Shown here one piece after another: positions 36,013 to 44,448 of a stretch of 64,000 bases of DNA. Each line of letters begins with the position of its first letter. Position 1 is the stretch's first letter. The stretch spans positions 23,726 through 87,725 of the forward strand of contig NZ_JAFKIC010000111.1 in NCBI RefSeq assembly GCF_017306585.1, read 5' to 3'. Position numbers and translations under genes: made by a program. Origin of the DNA: Mesorhizobium sp. Lineage in GTDB: Bacteria; Pseudomonadota; Alphaproteobacteria; Rhizobiales; Rhizobiaceae. A model generated the notes under the pieces. That model saw nothing but the letters and a program-made list of their open reading frames with translations. It did not search any database and had not been told where the DNA came from.

Positions 36013-37989
36013 TCAGGCGGCGCGCTTGCGCCGGCGGTCGGGCGTGATCGCCTCATCCGCAAGCTGAGCGATCGCCTGGGCAAGACCAAGCGATTCCTGA
36101 TCGCGCGAGCCGAGCCGGCGCATGTTGACCGTCTGCTCCTCCGCCTCGCGCTTGCCGCAGACAAGGATGACCGGAACCTTGGCCAGCGAGTGCTCGCGGA
36201 CCTTGTAGTTGATCTTCTCGTTGCGCAGGTCAGCCTCCGCCGACAGGCCGGCGGCCTTCAGTTTGGCCACCACCTCGGTGGCGTAGGCGTCGGCGTCCGA
36301 AGTGATCGTCGCCACCACCACCTGCAACGGTGCGAACCACAGCGGGAAATGGCCGGAATAGTTCTCGATCAGGATGCCGAGGAAGCGCTCCATCGAACCG
36401 CAGATGGCGCGGTGCACCATGACGGGCTGTTTCTTCTCCGAATCCGAGCCGATGTAGAAGGCGCCGAAGCGTTCCGGCAGGTTGAAGTCGACCTGCGTGG
36501 TGCCGCATTGCCATTCGCGGCCGATGGCGTCCTTCAGCACATACTCGAACTTCGGCCCGTAGAAAGCGCCCTCGCCCGGATTGATCGAGGTCTTGATGCG
36601 GTTGCCGGAGCGCGTACGGATCGTCTCCAGCACGCTGCCCATGATCGCCTCGGCATGGTCCCAGGCCTCGTCGGTGCCGACGCGCTTGTCCGGCCGCGTC
36701 GACAGCTTGACACTGATCTCGTCGAAACCGAAATCGGCATAGGTCGACAGGATCAGGTCGTTGATGCGCAGGCATTCCGCCGCCAGCTGCTCCTCGGTGC
36801 AGAAAATATGCGCATCGTCCTGCGTGAAGCCGCGCACGCGCATCAGCCCATGCAGCGCGCCCGACGGCTCGTAGCGGTGCACATTGCCGAATTCCGCCAG
36901 CTTTACCGGCAGGTCGCGGTAGGACTTCAGCCCGTGCTTGAAAATCTGCACGTGGCCAGGGCAGTTCATCGGCTTCAGCGCGAAGACGCGGTCGTCGTCG
37001 GTGTCGTCGCCGGCGACGGTCACCTTGAACATGGCGTCGCGATACCAACCCCAGTGGCCCGAGGTCTCCCACAGGCTCTTGTCGAGCACCTGCGGGGCGT
37101 TGACTTCCTGATAGCCTTGCTCGTCGAGGCGGCGGCGCATGTAATTGACCAGGTTCTGGAACATCTTCCAGCCCTTGGCGTGCCAGAAGACGACGCCCGG
37201 CCCCTCTTCCTGGAAATGGAACAGGTCCATTTCGCGGCCAAGCTTGCGGTGATCGCGCTTCTCCGCCTCCTCCAGCATCGTCTGGTAGGCTTCGAGTTGC
37301 GCCTGGTCGGCCCAGGCCGTGCCATAGATGCGCGTCAGCATCGGATTGTTCGAATCGCCACGCCAATAGGCGCCGGCCACCTTCATCAGCTTGAAAGCGT
37401 TGCCGATCTGCCCGGTGGAAGCCATGTGCGGGCCACGGCAAAGGTCGAACCAGTCGCCCTGCGCGTAGATCTTGAGATCCTGGTCCTCCGGAATGGCGTC
37501 GATCAGTTCGAGTTTGTAGCGCTCGCCCTTGTCGGCGAAGACTTTCTTCGCCCGCTCGCGCGTCCAGACTTCCTTGGTGAACGGCTTGTTGCGCGCGATA
37601 ATCTCGCGCATCTTCTTCTCGATCACGGGGAAATCGTCCGGGGTGAACGGTTCGTTGCGCGCGAAATCGTAATAGAATCCGTTTTCGATCACCGGCCCGA
37701 TGGTGACCTGCGTTCCCGGCCATAATTCCTGCACGGCTTCCGCCAGCACATGCGCCGTGTCGTGACGGATAAGCTCGAGAGCGCGCGCATCGTCGCGAGT
37801 GATGATCTCGACCTTGCCGGACTTGCCGAGCGGGTCCGAGAGATCGCGCACGGTGCCGTCGATCGCATAGGCCACGGCCTTCTTGGCCAGCGACTTCGAG
37901 ATCGATTCGGCCAGGCCAGCGCCGGTCATCGCCGCGTCGTAGTCGCGCACGGAGCCATCGGGAAATGTCAGGGAAACGGAATTCAGCAT
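36013..37989 (-). CDS. thrS: Threonyl-tRNA synthetase
   Basis: ThrRS charges tRNA-Thr. The 658-residue product has the N-terminal TGS domain (about 1-65), the editing SAD domain (about 90-220, with the [17 protein letters not shown] metal site motif), the class II catalytic core with [17 protein letters not shown] (motif with the zinc-binding Cys), the motif 2 loop around [20 protein letters not shown], motif 3 ([20 protein letters not shown]), and the anticodon-binding domain (about 560-650) ending in basic residues. Length is normal. The start has AGGAG before ATG. A 148-base leader with strong hairpins lies upstream, and a terminator follows. Confidence 0.97.
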   Translation of the reverse strand: MLNSVSLTFPDGSVRDYDAAMTGAGLAESISKSLAKKAVAYAIDGTVRDLSDPLGKSGKVEIITRDDARALELIRHDTAHVLAEAVQELWPGTQVTIGPVIENGFYYDFARNEPFTPDDFPVIEKKMREIIARNKPFTKEVWTRERAKKVFADKGERYKLELIDAIPEDQDLKIYAQGDWFDLCRGPHMASTGQIGNAFKLMKVAGAYWRGDSNNPMLTRIYGTAWADQAQLEAYQTMLEEAEKRDHRKLGREMDLFHFQEEGPGVVFWHAKGWKMFQNLVNYMRRRLDEQGYQEVNAPQVLDKSLWETSGHWGWYRDAMFKVTVAGDDTDDDRVFALKPMNCPGHVQIFKHGLKSYRDLPVKLAEFGNVHRYEPSGALHGLMRVRGFTQDDAHIFCTEEQLAAECLRINDLILSTYADFGFDEISVKLSTRPDKRVGTDEAWDHAEAIMGSVLETIRTRSGNRIKTSINPGEGAFYGPKFEYVLKDAIGREWQCGTTQVDFNLPERFGAFYIGSDSEKKQPVMVHRAICGSMERFLGILIENYSGHFPLWFAPLQVVVATITSDADAYATEVVAKLKAAGLSAEADLRNEKINYKVREHSLAKVPVILVCGKREAEEQTVNMRRLGSRDQESLGLAQAIAQLADEAITPDRRRKRAA

Positions 37990-38137
37990 CGGTATCTCCT
38001 ATCCAGTCCCGCAAACGAGCGCGGGTGGTAAAGTACAGATCGTCGGCAGCTTACGTCGGCGACCTGCATCAGGTTAGCCGGAGGCGTCCGGCGGCGGCAG
38101 TCTTTTATGAGCAGATGGCGCCGCCGTAAAGCCCGGC
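37990..38137 (-). promoter_or_regulatory. Structured leader region upstream of thrS
   Basis: Between the beta-lactamase stop and the thrS start the minus strand holds two perfect hairpins side by side: GCCGGA-CGCC-TCCGGC (38076-38091) and ACCTG-ATG-CAGGT (38062-38074). A long-range CGGCGGC/GCCGCCG pair lies further upstream, and the block GCCGAC is repeated near 38042-38062. This is more structure than expected for a plain spacer, so an mRNA leader that controls thrS is possible; part may instead terminate the beta-lactamase message. I cannot match it to a named riboswitch or T-box. Confidence 0.4.
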
Positions 38138-38956
38138 TCAGTCAATCAGTTGCGGCAGGTCCTTGAGGAACGCGGCCCGTGTCGCCAATCCCTTCGGCAT
38201 GTCGGTCCGCTTGGTGTCGACAACGAGCCGGGCGAACACGATCTGGCGGCCGTCCTTCTGCGCCCAGCCGACAAACCAGCCGAGCGAGCGCTTATCCTTG
38301 CCGGCCTCTCCGAGCCTCGTGCTGCCGGTCTTGCCCTGAACTGCCCAATCGCCGGCCTTGAAGCTCGGGATGATGGCGCGCGTCATTTCATGGGCCTTGG
38401 CCGAAACAGGCATCTTGCCGGCGAGCATCTGACGCAGGAAGGCAACCTGCTCAACCGGCGTGATCTTGAGCGAAGAATTGACCCAGGAACGTGTGAGCCC
38501 ATCGTCCTTGCCGGGATTGCCCGAAACGTCCGAATTGCCGTAGTTGAATTTCGATACATAGCCGGCAAATTTCTCACTGCCGAGCCTGCGGGTAATCTCG
38601 CGCGAGAACCAGATGATGGAATCACGCTCCCAGATCACCGGATCGACTGACTTCTGGTCCCGCTTCACCGCGTTGAACTCCGGCTTGTAGTCCCATGTCG
38701 GCGTGTGTTCGTCGGTCAGGATGCCGGCGTCGTAGCCGATCAGGGAAAGCGGCACCTTGAATGTCGAAGCGGGGCTGAACCGCTGGTCGCAGATGCCCTC
38801 CTGATAGAGCGTCTTGCCGCTCGCCGCGTCGGCAATCAGCGTGCATTTGACATCGCCGAGCGGCGCCGACTGGGCGCGCATCGGAAATCCCAGCAACCAG
38901 GCGAGCAGGAACAGCACTCCGGCCATGATGAAGGGAAGACGATCGATGTTGCGCAT
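38138..38956 (-). CDS. Class D (OXA-type) beta-lactamase
   Basis: The product is 272 residues with an N-terminal signal peptide or anchor (about residues 8-30). The serine active site is S64-T65-F66-K67 in SPASTFKVPL. The second site, normally SxV, appears as SII in RDSIIWFSREI. The third conserved box is YGN (NYGNSDVSGNPG), and the KTG box is in QGKTGSTRLGE. FSPASTFK and W-x-x-R context are class D features, and the length is typical. It hydrolyses beta-lactams in the periplasm; the spectrum cannot be read from sequence. There is no integron, IS element or resistance cluster nearby, so it is likely intrinsic. It lies 148 bases before thrS on the same strand. Confidence 0.92.
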   Translation of the reverse strand: MRNIDRLPFIMAGVLFLLAWLLGFPMRAQSAPLGDVKCTLIADAASGKTLYQEGICDQRFSPASTFKVPLSLIGYDAGILTDEHTPTWDYKPEFNAVKRDQKSVDPVIWERDSIIWFSREITRRLGSEKFAGYVSKFNYGNSDVSGNPGKDDGLTRSWVNSSLKITPVEQVAFLRQMLAGKMPVSAKAHEMTRAIIPSFKAGDWAVQGKTGSTRLGEAGKDKRSLGWFVGWAQKDGRQIVFARLVVDTKRTDMPKGLATRAAFLKDLPQLID

Positions 38957-39335
38957 GGGATGCTCGCTCCAGAGGGGGATTCGTAAGCGGGCTTAGCGGG
39001 GTCTCTTGTCTCGAATTTGTCTCAAATGCGCAGTCTTTGTGCAGGCTCGCGTTAACCCTACCGGATCGTAAACGCAGCCTAGAGTATGACCGGCCGTCGA
39101 TCGGTCTTGCGCGGCTGCGGATCGGGTTTTGACGCGCCTTTTGTGAACGGGCCGGAGCTCCCGGCGTTTTCATTCCTGGTTTTCGCCAGACAGCGCGGGC
39201 ACGGGGTTGCTCCAAGGAATTCGGGCAACAATCCATCACCGCTTTTTGAAGCATGTATGTGCAAGGCAAGAAACAGCGACATCATCGGGAGACCTCACAA
39301 TCTTGAGGTCTCAGTGTCGCCTCAGGCCGCAGGCA
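38957..39335. other. Intergenic region between yidD and the beta-lactamase gene
   Basis: No gene is called in this 379-base stretch. A GACCTCA-CAATCT-TGAGGTC hairpin (39291-39310) lies 26 bases after the yidD stop and may stop its transcript. A minus-strand frame of 68 codons (39079-39285) begins just past that hairpin, has GAGG before its ATG and contains PCPRC, but there is no independent support for it. The segment 38990-39070 probably contains the beta-lactamase promoter. Confidence 0.4.
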
Positions 39336-39734
39336 TCACCACCCGTTTCCGGACGGCCCTCGGCTGTTGGCCTTGCCAGCTTTCCTGCCGATTTGCCAGT
39401 AACGCCACGGCATGAACCAGACATAGCGGTCCGCCAGCGCTTCCGGCACGAGGTCGACCCCGTGCGTGCCGAAGGGACCGCAGCGCAGCACCCGGAACAA
39501 TCCCATCCAGCCGCCGGCCCACAGGCCATGGCGGGCGATCGCCTCATGGGCATATTCCGAGCATGTCGGCAGGTGCCGGCAGGAATTGCCGACAAAGCCG
39601 GACAGCGTCAGTTGGTAGAGGCGCACGAACGACGTGCCGAAGAGACGACCGGGCGTCTTGCGCCACGGGCCGGCCCAGTTGCGGCCGCGCCTCGGCGGTC
39701 CGGCTGTATGCGCATGCCGATGCTGGTCGTGCAC
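39336..39734 (-). CDS. yidD: Membrane protein insertion efficiency factor YidD
   Basis: The product is 132 residues from a GTG at 39734 with GGAG 7 bases upstream. The family core is clear: FVRLYQLTLSGFVGNSCRHL, then PTCSEYAHEAIARHG, then GGWMGLFRVLRCGPFG, with the conserved cysteines in CRHLPTC. YidD helps YidC insert inner-membrane proteins. The N-terminal 35 residues are basic and histidine-rich, longer than in E. coli YidD. The usual rpmH-rnpA-yidC neighbours are absent, as is common in rhizobia. Confidence 0.93.
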   Translation of the reverse strand: MHDQHRHAHTAGPPRRGRNWAGPWRKTPGRLFGTSFVRLYQLTLSGFVGNSCRHLPTCSEYAHEAIARHGLWAGGWMGLFRVLRCGPFGTHGVDLVPEALADRYVWFMPWRYWQIGRKAGKANSRGPSGNGW

Positions 39735-39816
39735 CGAAATCTCCGCGTCGCGTATTCCCTGCGATAGATGTGGGCTTCGTCAGGAGAACGCAATCCCGAT
39801 CTCTCCTCGCCTTGCA

Positions 39817-39975
39817 TCATGGACGGGAGCGGCGAAACGGCTGCCTGGCTATCGGATGAGACCACCGGTCAAAGTCAGCAGGCTCGCCGCAGCGCCTCGT
39901 GTGATGGCTTTCTTCGCGCCACTGGAACGTTGCGATCCGCATGACGTCGCCGAAAATGTTCAGGAACTGGATCAT
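39817..39975 (-). CDS. Possible 52-residue protein divergent from a LysR regulator
   Basis: The frame starts with a strong ribosome site (AAAGGAGA, 6 bases before ATG) and encodes 52 residues starting MIQFLNIFGDVMRIATFQWR, with a basic C-terminal part rich in Arg and His. It is divergent from the LysR-type gene at 40069, with a 93-base spacer, the usual layout of a LysR regulator and its target. No family is recognised. The strong ribosome site is the main support; the frame could also be the remnant of a longer gene. Confidence 0.4.
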   Translation of the reverse strand: MIQFLNIFGDVMRIATFQWREESHHTRRCGEPADFDRWSHPIARQPFRRSRP

Positions 39976-40068
39976 GGTCGATCTCCTTTAGGGAGAGATT
40001 AGACCGCCGCTGGCCTTCGCCTTCAAACGAGTATAATTTCCATTTCGGATAATCCTGGGTTATGCGAA

Positions 40069-40974
40069 ATGAAGCGCGGACGCTTGCCGTTGACGGCATT
40101 GAGAAGCTTTGAGGCAGCGGGGCGGCACCTGAGCTTCAGCAAGGCCGCCGAGGAGCTTTTCGTTTCGCAGGCGGCAATCAGCCGGCAGATCCGCGAACTC
40201 GAAACCTTCCTGCGCCAGCCCCTGTTCGAACGTCACCATCGGCGTGTGGAATTGACGGACACCGGCCGGCGCCTGCTCGCTCAACTGGTCCGCAGTTTCG
40301 ACAGCATCGACAGGTTGCTTTCTGAATTGATCGCAGCCCCCGTGCAGTCGGTGGTGCGCGTCAGTGTCGAGCCGTCGCTTGCTTCCGTGTGGCTGGTGCC
40401 CCGGCTCAACCGCTTTCGCCAATTGCGGCCCGATATCGACGTCTCTCTCGAGGTCGAGCCAAGGTTGATAGAATTCCGCGGCGACCAACCAGAACTTGCG
40501 TTGCGCTTCAGCGCGCACGCCACGTCGTGGCCGCGCGCCGAGGCGGAGCAGCTTGCCTCGACGGTCGATTCTCCTGTCCTTTCGCCAGCCCTGCTGGCGT
40601 CCGGCCCGCCCCTAGAGAAGCCGGTTGACCTCACCCGTTACACGCTTCTGCACGAGGAAAACCGTCAGGGATGGGCACGCTGGTTCGAGGCAGCCGGAGT
40701 GCCTGCCGAAGCCGTGCCCGCGCGTGGCCCGATGCTGGCGGATGCATCGCTGTCGAAACAGGCCGCCTTGCTTGGACATGGCGTGGCGCTGGGCGATCTC
40801 CTGCAGATCGGCGAGGAGATCGCGGCCGGCACCTTGGTCAAGCCGTTCGACATCGACGTCGCCTCCGGCTCCTACTGGCTGGTGGCGAGAAATTTGCGCG
40901 ATCTCGCCGAACCGGCCGCGGCGTTCGCCGACTGGGTGAGAAGCGAGTTTGCCGCAAGCAGGCGGTCGTCATAG
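40069..40974 (+). CDS. LysR-family transcriptional regulator (GcvA-like)
   Basis: The product is 301 residues. The winged helix-turn-helix (about residues 5-65) reads LPLTALRSFEAAGRHLSFSK, then AEELFVSQAAISRQIRELE, as in GcvA/AmpR-type regulators. The effector domain (about 92-295) is of the type 2 periplasmic-binding fold; LRFSAHATSWPRAEAEQL and LADASLSKQAALLGHGVALGD are in the expected places. Its class D beta-lactamase neighbour (1.1 kb away) might suggest an AmpR role, but yidD lies between and no AmpR-type operator is seen, so the target is unknown. The immediate divergent frame at 39817 is a candidate. Confidence 0.9.
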   Translation: MKRGRLPLTALRSFEAAGRHLSFSKAAEELFVSQAAISRQIRELETFLRQPLFERHHRRVELTDTGRRLLAQLVRSFDSIDRLLSELIAAPVQSVVRVSVEPSLASVWLVPRLNRFRQLRPDIDVSLEVEPRLIEFRGDQPELALRFSAHATSWPRAEAEQLASTVDSPVLSPALLASGPPLEKPVDLTRYTLLHEENRQGWARWFEAAGVPAEAVPARGPMLADASLSKQAALLGHGVALGDLLQIGEEIAAGTLVKPFDIDVASGSYWLVARNLRDLAEPAAAFADWVRSEFAASRRSS

Positions 40975-41004
40975 GCAGCAGCCCGGAGCCTGCCGGCGGA
41001 CCCG

Positions 41005-41505
41005 CTACTTCGCCTTCCTGTATTTCTCGAGAAGCTTGTCCAGATCGGTCGCGTCCATCTTCGCAGGCGCACCCGCCGTATCTTCCGCAGGGTTGAATGT
41101 GAGCACGACATCGCGCCACAGATCATAGTGTGCCGTGTAGGAAGCCAGCCCGGGAAACGGCGCGCAGCGCGTGATTGCCCGGATGGCGGCTTCGGCAACC
41201 GCATCCCGTGACGGTGTCACGGGGCCGACAATTTTCGGCGGACCGGCGAGCGACCCGTCCTTGTTCAGGCTGATTTCGACATGGGCAACGTGCTTTGCCG
41301 ACGCAGGCACGTTCCAGCAGACCTGGATCGCCTTCATGAGATAGTCGGCTATGTCTCGCTGGACCGTGATTTCGGCAGCATTTGAGCCACCGCCCGACAG
41401 CAGCAAAGCGGCAAGAGTGGCTGCGAGAACAGGGCCATGGCGTGAGGAATCGGAGTTGCTTTCGCCAAGGCCGATCGTCACGGCGGGATCAAGGCGCGCG
41501 CTCAC
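41005..41505 (-). CDS. Secreted protein with TonB/TolA C-terminal-like domain
   Basis: The product is 166 residues from a GTG at 41505 that overlaps the stop of the gene upstream (GTGA). A hydrophobic stretch (PVLAATLAALLLSGGGSNAAE, about 25-45) is a signal peptide or anchor with a long N-region. The rest resembles the TonB-box-interacting/TolA C-terminal fold: ADYLMKAIQVCWNVP, VEISLNKDGSLAGPPKIVG, AAIRAITRCAPFPGL and VVLTFNP are in the correct order, with the cysteine pair (CWN and RCAPF) that usually forms a disulfide. It is probably periplasmic. Coupling to an Fe-S scaffold gene is unexpected. Confidence 0.72.
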   Translation of the reverse strand: MSARLDPAVTIGLGESNSDSSRHGPVLAATLAALLLSGGGSNAAEITVQRDIADYLMKAIQVCWNVPASAKHVAHVEISLNKDGSLAGPPKIVGPVTPSRDAVAEAAIRAITRCAPFPGLASYTAHYDLWRDVVLTFNPAEDTAGAPAKMDATDLDKLLEKYRKAK

Positions 41506-41948
41506 GCGGCTTCTTCGGCGCGCTTCTTCTCGATCTGGCCGATCGCGTCGACCACAGCATCGAAGGTCAGCATGGTCGAGGCATGGCGCGCCTTGTAGTC
41601 GCGCACCGGCTCCAGATATTTGAGGTCGGCGAAGCGGCCTTCCGGCGGCTCGCCATTCTCCTTCAACATCTTCAGCATGGTCTCGCGCACCGCCCGCAAT
41701 TCCTCGGCGCTGGCGCCCACCACATGCTGCGCCATGATCGAGGACGACGCCTGGCCGAGCGCGCAGGCCTTCACGTCATGAGCGAAATCGGTGACAACGC
41801 CATCCTGCATCTTCAGATCGACGATGACGGTCGAACCGCACAGCTTGGAATGCGCCTTCGCGGTCGCATCGGGGTGGTCGAGACGGCCAATGCGGGCGAT
41901 GTTTCCGGCGAAACCGAGAATTTTCGCGTTGTAGACGTCGTTGATCAT
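41502..41948 (-). CDS. Iron-sulfur cluster assembly scaffold protein (IscU/SufU-like)
   Basis: The product is 148 residues from the ATG at 41948. The IscU/NifU N-terminal fold is clear: NAKILGFAGNIARIGRLDHP, then SKLCGSTVIVDLKM with C37, then DVKACALGQASSSIMA with C62. The third cluster-binding cysteine of IscU/SufU is missing; the matching position is A123 in ARHASTMLT. Alphaproteobacterial SUF systems often carry such a variant next to folE and hisI. It may act as an auxiliary scaffold, or as a sulfur acceptor rather than a full scaffold. Divergent folE lies 240 bases away; its downstream partner is the TonB-C-like gene. Confidence 0.85.
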   Translation of the reverse strand: MINDVYNAKILGFAGNIARIGRLDHPDATAKAHSKLCGSTVIVDLKMQDGVVTDFAHDVKACALGQASSSIMAQHVVGASAEELRAVRETMLKMLKENGEPPEGRFADLKYLEPVRDYKARHASTMLTFDAVVDAIGQIEKKRAEEAA

Positions 41949-41999
41949 TATTTTCCAATCCGTCGCCGCCAAGCGAACAGCGATTGCCGCTGCAGTGTC

Positions 42000-42029
42000 T
42001 TCCTTTCGCTCGCTACGACCTTATATAAT
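42000..42029 (+). promoter_or_regulatory. Putative folE promoter
   Basis: TATAAT at 42024-42029 is a perfect -10 box 103 bases before the folE riboswitch. A plausible weak -35 (CTTTCG, near 42003) lies about 16 bases upstream. It would give a transcript that begins near 42036 and contains the leader hairpin GGAAAC/GTTTCC at 42103-42121 and the riboswitch. Confidence 0.4.
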
Positions 42030-42131
42030 GCTGGCAGTCCGGTAACGACAAGGCGATGAGCGCCGCTGTCCTGGCCGGGAAGTTCACGCCGCTTACGGGG
42101 CTGGAAACGGGGCGAGTTTCCGACACCGAAA

Positions 42132-42184
42132 GGTCGTGGTCCGTTCAACTCGTTCCTCCTTGGAGAGGAACTACGGGAGACGCC
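42132..42184 (+). promoter_or_regulatory. THF-II riboswitch (folE motif RNA)
   Basis: The leader just before folE carries GGTCGTGGTCCGTTCAACTC, then a 7-bp hairpin (GTTCCTC with GAGGAAC), then TACGGGAGACGCC. The 5' and 3' blocks pair (CCGT with ACGG; CGT with ACG; GG with CC). This is the conserved core of the folE motif, known as the THF-II riboswitch in alphaproteobacteria. The ribosome-binding GGGAGA is inside the 3' block, so tetrahydrofolate binding should hide it and repress folE translation, giving feedback control of folate synthesis. Confidence 0.87.
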
Positions 42185-42188
42185 TTTT

Positions 42189-42821
42189 ATGGATGCCGTC
42201 ATAAAGAAACTCATGCCCCAGTCCGCATACATGGAAAAGCCGGTCACCGACCGGCCTAGCGAAGCCGAGGTCGAGGCCGCCGTGCGCACGCTGCTGCGTT
42301 GGACCGGCGACAATCCCGACCGCGAGGGCCTCATCGACACGCCCAAGCGCGTGGCCAAGGCCTATCGCGAAATGTTCGGCGGCTACGACATGTGCCCGGC
42401 CGAGGAACTCGGCCGCACCTTCGAGGAAGTCGCCGGCTATGACGACCTCGTCATCGTCAGGGATATCCAGTTCCATTCGCATTGCGAGCACCACATGGTG
42501 CCGATCATCGGCAAGGCGCATGTCGGCTATCTGCCTGACGGCAAGGTGGTCGGCCTGTCCAAGATCGCGCGCGTCGTCGACATCTTCGCCCATCGCCTGC
42601 AGACGCAGGAGGCTATGACCGCGCAGATCGCCGGCGTCATCCAGGATGTGCTCAACCCGCGCGGTGTCGCCGTCATGATCGAGGCCGAGCATATGTGCAT
42701 GGCCATGCGCGGCATCCGCAAGCAGGGTTCCACCACATTGACCTCCACCTTCACCGGCGTGTTCAAGGACACGCCCGAGGAGCAGGTCCGTTTCGTCACC
42801 ATGGTGCGCGGCGGGGCGTAA
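42189..42821 (+). CDS. folE: GTP cyclohydrolase I
   Basis: FolE converts GTP to 7,8-dihydroneopterin triphosphate, the first step of folate synthesis. The 210-residue product has the conserved zinc-site and catalytic motifs: [19 protein letters not shown], then [19 protein letters not shown] with the zinc-binding Cys and His, then [19 protein letters not shown] and the later [17 protein letters not shown] with the second zinc Cys. The N-terminal 30 residues vary among rhizobia. The ATG lies 5 bases after the riboswitch whose 3' arm contains its ribosome site. hisI follows after 36 bases. Confidence 0.97.
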   Translation: MDAVIKKLMPQSAYMEKPVTDRPSEAEVEAAVRTLLRWTGDNPDREGLIDTPKRVAKAYREMFGGYDMCPAEELGRTFEEVAGYDDLVIVRDIQFHSHCEHHMVPIIGKAHVGYLPDGKVVGLSKIARVVDIFAHRLQTQEAMTAQIAGVIQDVLNPRGVAVMIEAEHMCMAMRGIRKQGSTTLTSTFTGVFKDTPEEQVRFVTMVRGGA

Positions 42822-42857
42822 GCGCCTCGCCCGGCATCGCTAGCTCAAGGACCGGCG

Positions 42858-43319
42858 ATGTCGGCACTGGAATTTTCAAAGGCTCCATCGGACAAGAAGG
42901 CTCTGGAAGAAGGCGCGGTGTTTTCACCGCGCTTCGACAGCGCCGGTCTGGTTACCGTCGTCGTCACCGATTCCGCCGACGGCATGCTGCTGATGGTCGC
43001 GCACATGAATGCCCAGGCGCTGGCGCTGACGCTGGAGACAGGCATCGCCCACTATTGGTCGCGCTCGCGCAACGCGCTTTGGAAGAAGGGCGAAACCTCG
43101 GGCAATCTCCAGCATGTCGTCGAGATGCGCACCGACTGCGACCAGGACGCATTGTGGCTTCGCGTGAAAGTGTTGGGCCACGACGCAACCTGTCATACGG
43201 GCCGGCGTTCCTGCTTTTATCGGACGGTGGGGCTGGTCGACGGCAAGGGGACGCTTGCCGACGACGGCAGCAAGCCGCTGTTCGATGCGGAAACCACATA
43301 TCGGAAACCATCGGCTTGA
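42858..43319 (+). CDS. hisI: Phosphoribosyl-AMP cyclohydrolase
   Basis: HisI opens the purine ring of phosphoribosyl-AMP in histidine biosynthesis. The 153-residue product carries [21 protein letters not shown] (about 46-66), [20 protein letters not shown] (about 68-87), DCDQDALWL with metal-binding Asp residues, and [11 protein letters not shown] with the zinc-binding cysteines. It is the single-function form without the HisE pyrophosphohydrolase domain, as usual in alphaproteobacteria. The other his genes are elsewhere. It probably shares the folE transcript. Confidence 0.96.
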   Translation: MSALEFSKAPSDKKALEEGAVFSPRFDSAGLVTVVVTDSADGMLLMVAHMNAQALALTLETGIAHYWSRSRNALWKKGETSGNLQHVVEMRTDCDQDALWLRVKVLGHDATCHTGRRSCFYRTVGLVDGKGTLADDGSKPLFDAETTYRKPSA

Positions 43320-43359
43320 ACCTTCTGCCAGACATCAACCACACAGATTCATCATTTCG

Positions 43360-43376
43360 ATACGGGCGGTCCGTAT
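43360..43376. repeat. Short inverted repeat between hisI and the patatin gene
   Basis: ATACGG and CCGTAT flank a 5-base spacer. It lies 24 bases before the patatin start, so it may be an operator for that gene or a weak transcription stop after hisI. Confidence 0.4.
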
Positions 43377-43400
43377 ATTAGGCTTGGGACAAGGGAGATC

Positions 43401-44375
43401 ATGATGCTCGAATGGGCGTCATTGCGTAACAGACCAGATGTCAGGGAGGCCAACGGCCTGTCCTCATCCGGCGGCGCATCCGAAACCAAACCTCCCAGGA
43501 AAACAGGAATTTCGCTCGCGCTCGGCGGCGGCTGCGCCCGGGGTTGGGCCCATATCGGCGTGCTGCGTGCGCTCGACGAAGCCGGTATCGAAGTCTCGAT
43601 GATCGCCGGCACCTCGATCGGCGCGCTGGTCGGCGGCTGCTATCTCGCCGGCAAACTGGATGAGCTTGAAGAATTCGCTCGCAGCCTGACCCGGCGGCGC
43701 ATCTTCGGCCTGCTCGACCTCAATCTGCGGGGCAACGGTCTTTTCGGCGGCATGAAGCTCGACGCCCGCCTGCGTGAACATGTCAACGGCATCCGTTTCG
43801 AGGATCTGCCCAAGCCATTCGTCTGTGTGGCGTCGGAAATCCGTACCGGCCATGAGATCTGGCTGTCGAGCGGTTCGCTGATAACAGCCATGCGCGCATC
43901 CTATGCACTGCCCGGCGTGTTCGAGCCGGTGAATTGCAATGGCCGCGTGCTGGTCGACGGGGCGCTGGTCAATCCGGTGCCGGTGTCGGTCTGCCGCGCC
44001 TACGAGCAGCCGCTCGTTGTAGCCGTCAACCTCCACTACGACCTGTTCGGCCGCGCCGCCGTGATCAAACACAGCGCCGGCGAGCTGGTCGTCGAAAAGG
44101 ACGCGCCGCGTTCCGGCCACCTGGACCCGGACCACCAGTCGCATCAGACGCGCCTCGGCATCACGGGCGTGATGGTCGAGGCCTTCAACATCATCCAGGA
44201 CCGCATCTCGCGCGCCAGGCTTGCCGGCGATCCGCCCGACATGTCGCTGCAGCCCAAGCTTAGCCATATCGGCCTGACCGAGTTCCACCGCGCCGACGAA
44301 GCCATCAAACTTGGCTACCAGGCGACGATGGCGCAGATCGGCGAGCTCACCCGGCTGCAGGCGGTTCTCGGCTAG
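43401..44375 (+). CDS. Patatin-like phospholipase family protein (RssA-like)
   Basis: The product is 324 residues with a patatin domain (about residues 36-200). The oxyanion loop is GGGCARGW at 42-49, the nucleophile is S72 in GTSIG, and the catalytic aspartate is D186 in VDGALVN. The layout matches bacterial RssA/YchK-like proteins. The C-terminal region (about 230-320) is helical and may be regulatory. No signal peptide is seen, so it is cytoplasmic. GGGAGA precedes the tandem ATGs at 43401 and 43404. The substrate is unknown, most likely phospholipids or acyl esters. Confidence 0.93.
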   Translation: MMLEWASLRNRPDVREANGLSSSGGASETKPPRKTGISLALGGGCARGWAHIGVLRALDEAGIEVSMIAGTSIGALVGGCYLAGKLDELEEFARSLTRRRIFGLLDLNLRGNGLFGGMKLDARLREHVNGIRFEDLPKPFVCVASEIRTGHEIWLSSGSLITAMRASYALPGVFEPVNCNGRVLVDGALVNPVPVSVCRAYEQPLVVAVNLHYDLFGRAAVIKHSAGELVVEKDAPRSGHLDPDHQSHQTRLGITGVMVEAFNIIQDRISRARLAGDPPDMSLQPKLSHIGLTEFHRADEAIKLGYQATMAQIGELTRLQAVLG

Positions 44376-44448
44376 CACGAACCCATTCGGCATCCTCGGC
44401 ATCCTCCGTCGTCATTGGCGACGCGATGTCACGCCCGAATCTCTGTTC

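Noticed and set aside
37990-38137. TPP, SAM or T-box riboswitch before thrS
   Set aside because: The hairpins do not show the conserved cores of these classes.
39079-39285. Minus-strand frame of 68 codons after yidD with a PCPRC motif
   Set aside because: GAGG precedes the ATG but part of that site lies in a terminator-like hairpin. A half zinc motif alone is not enough to call a gene.
40069-40974. LysR gene as the AmpR-type regulator of the class D beta-lactamase
   Set aside because: They are not divergent neighbours; yidD and two spacers lie between them, and AmpR normally controls class A or C enzymes.
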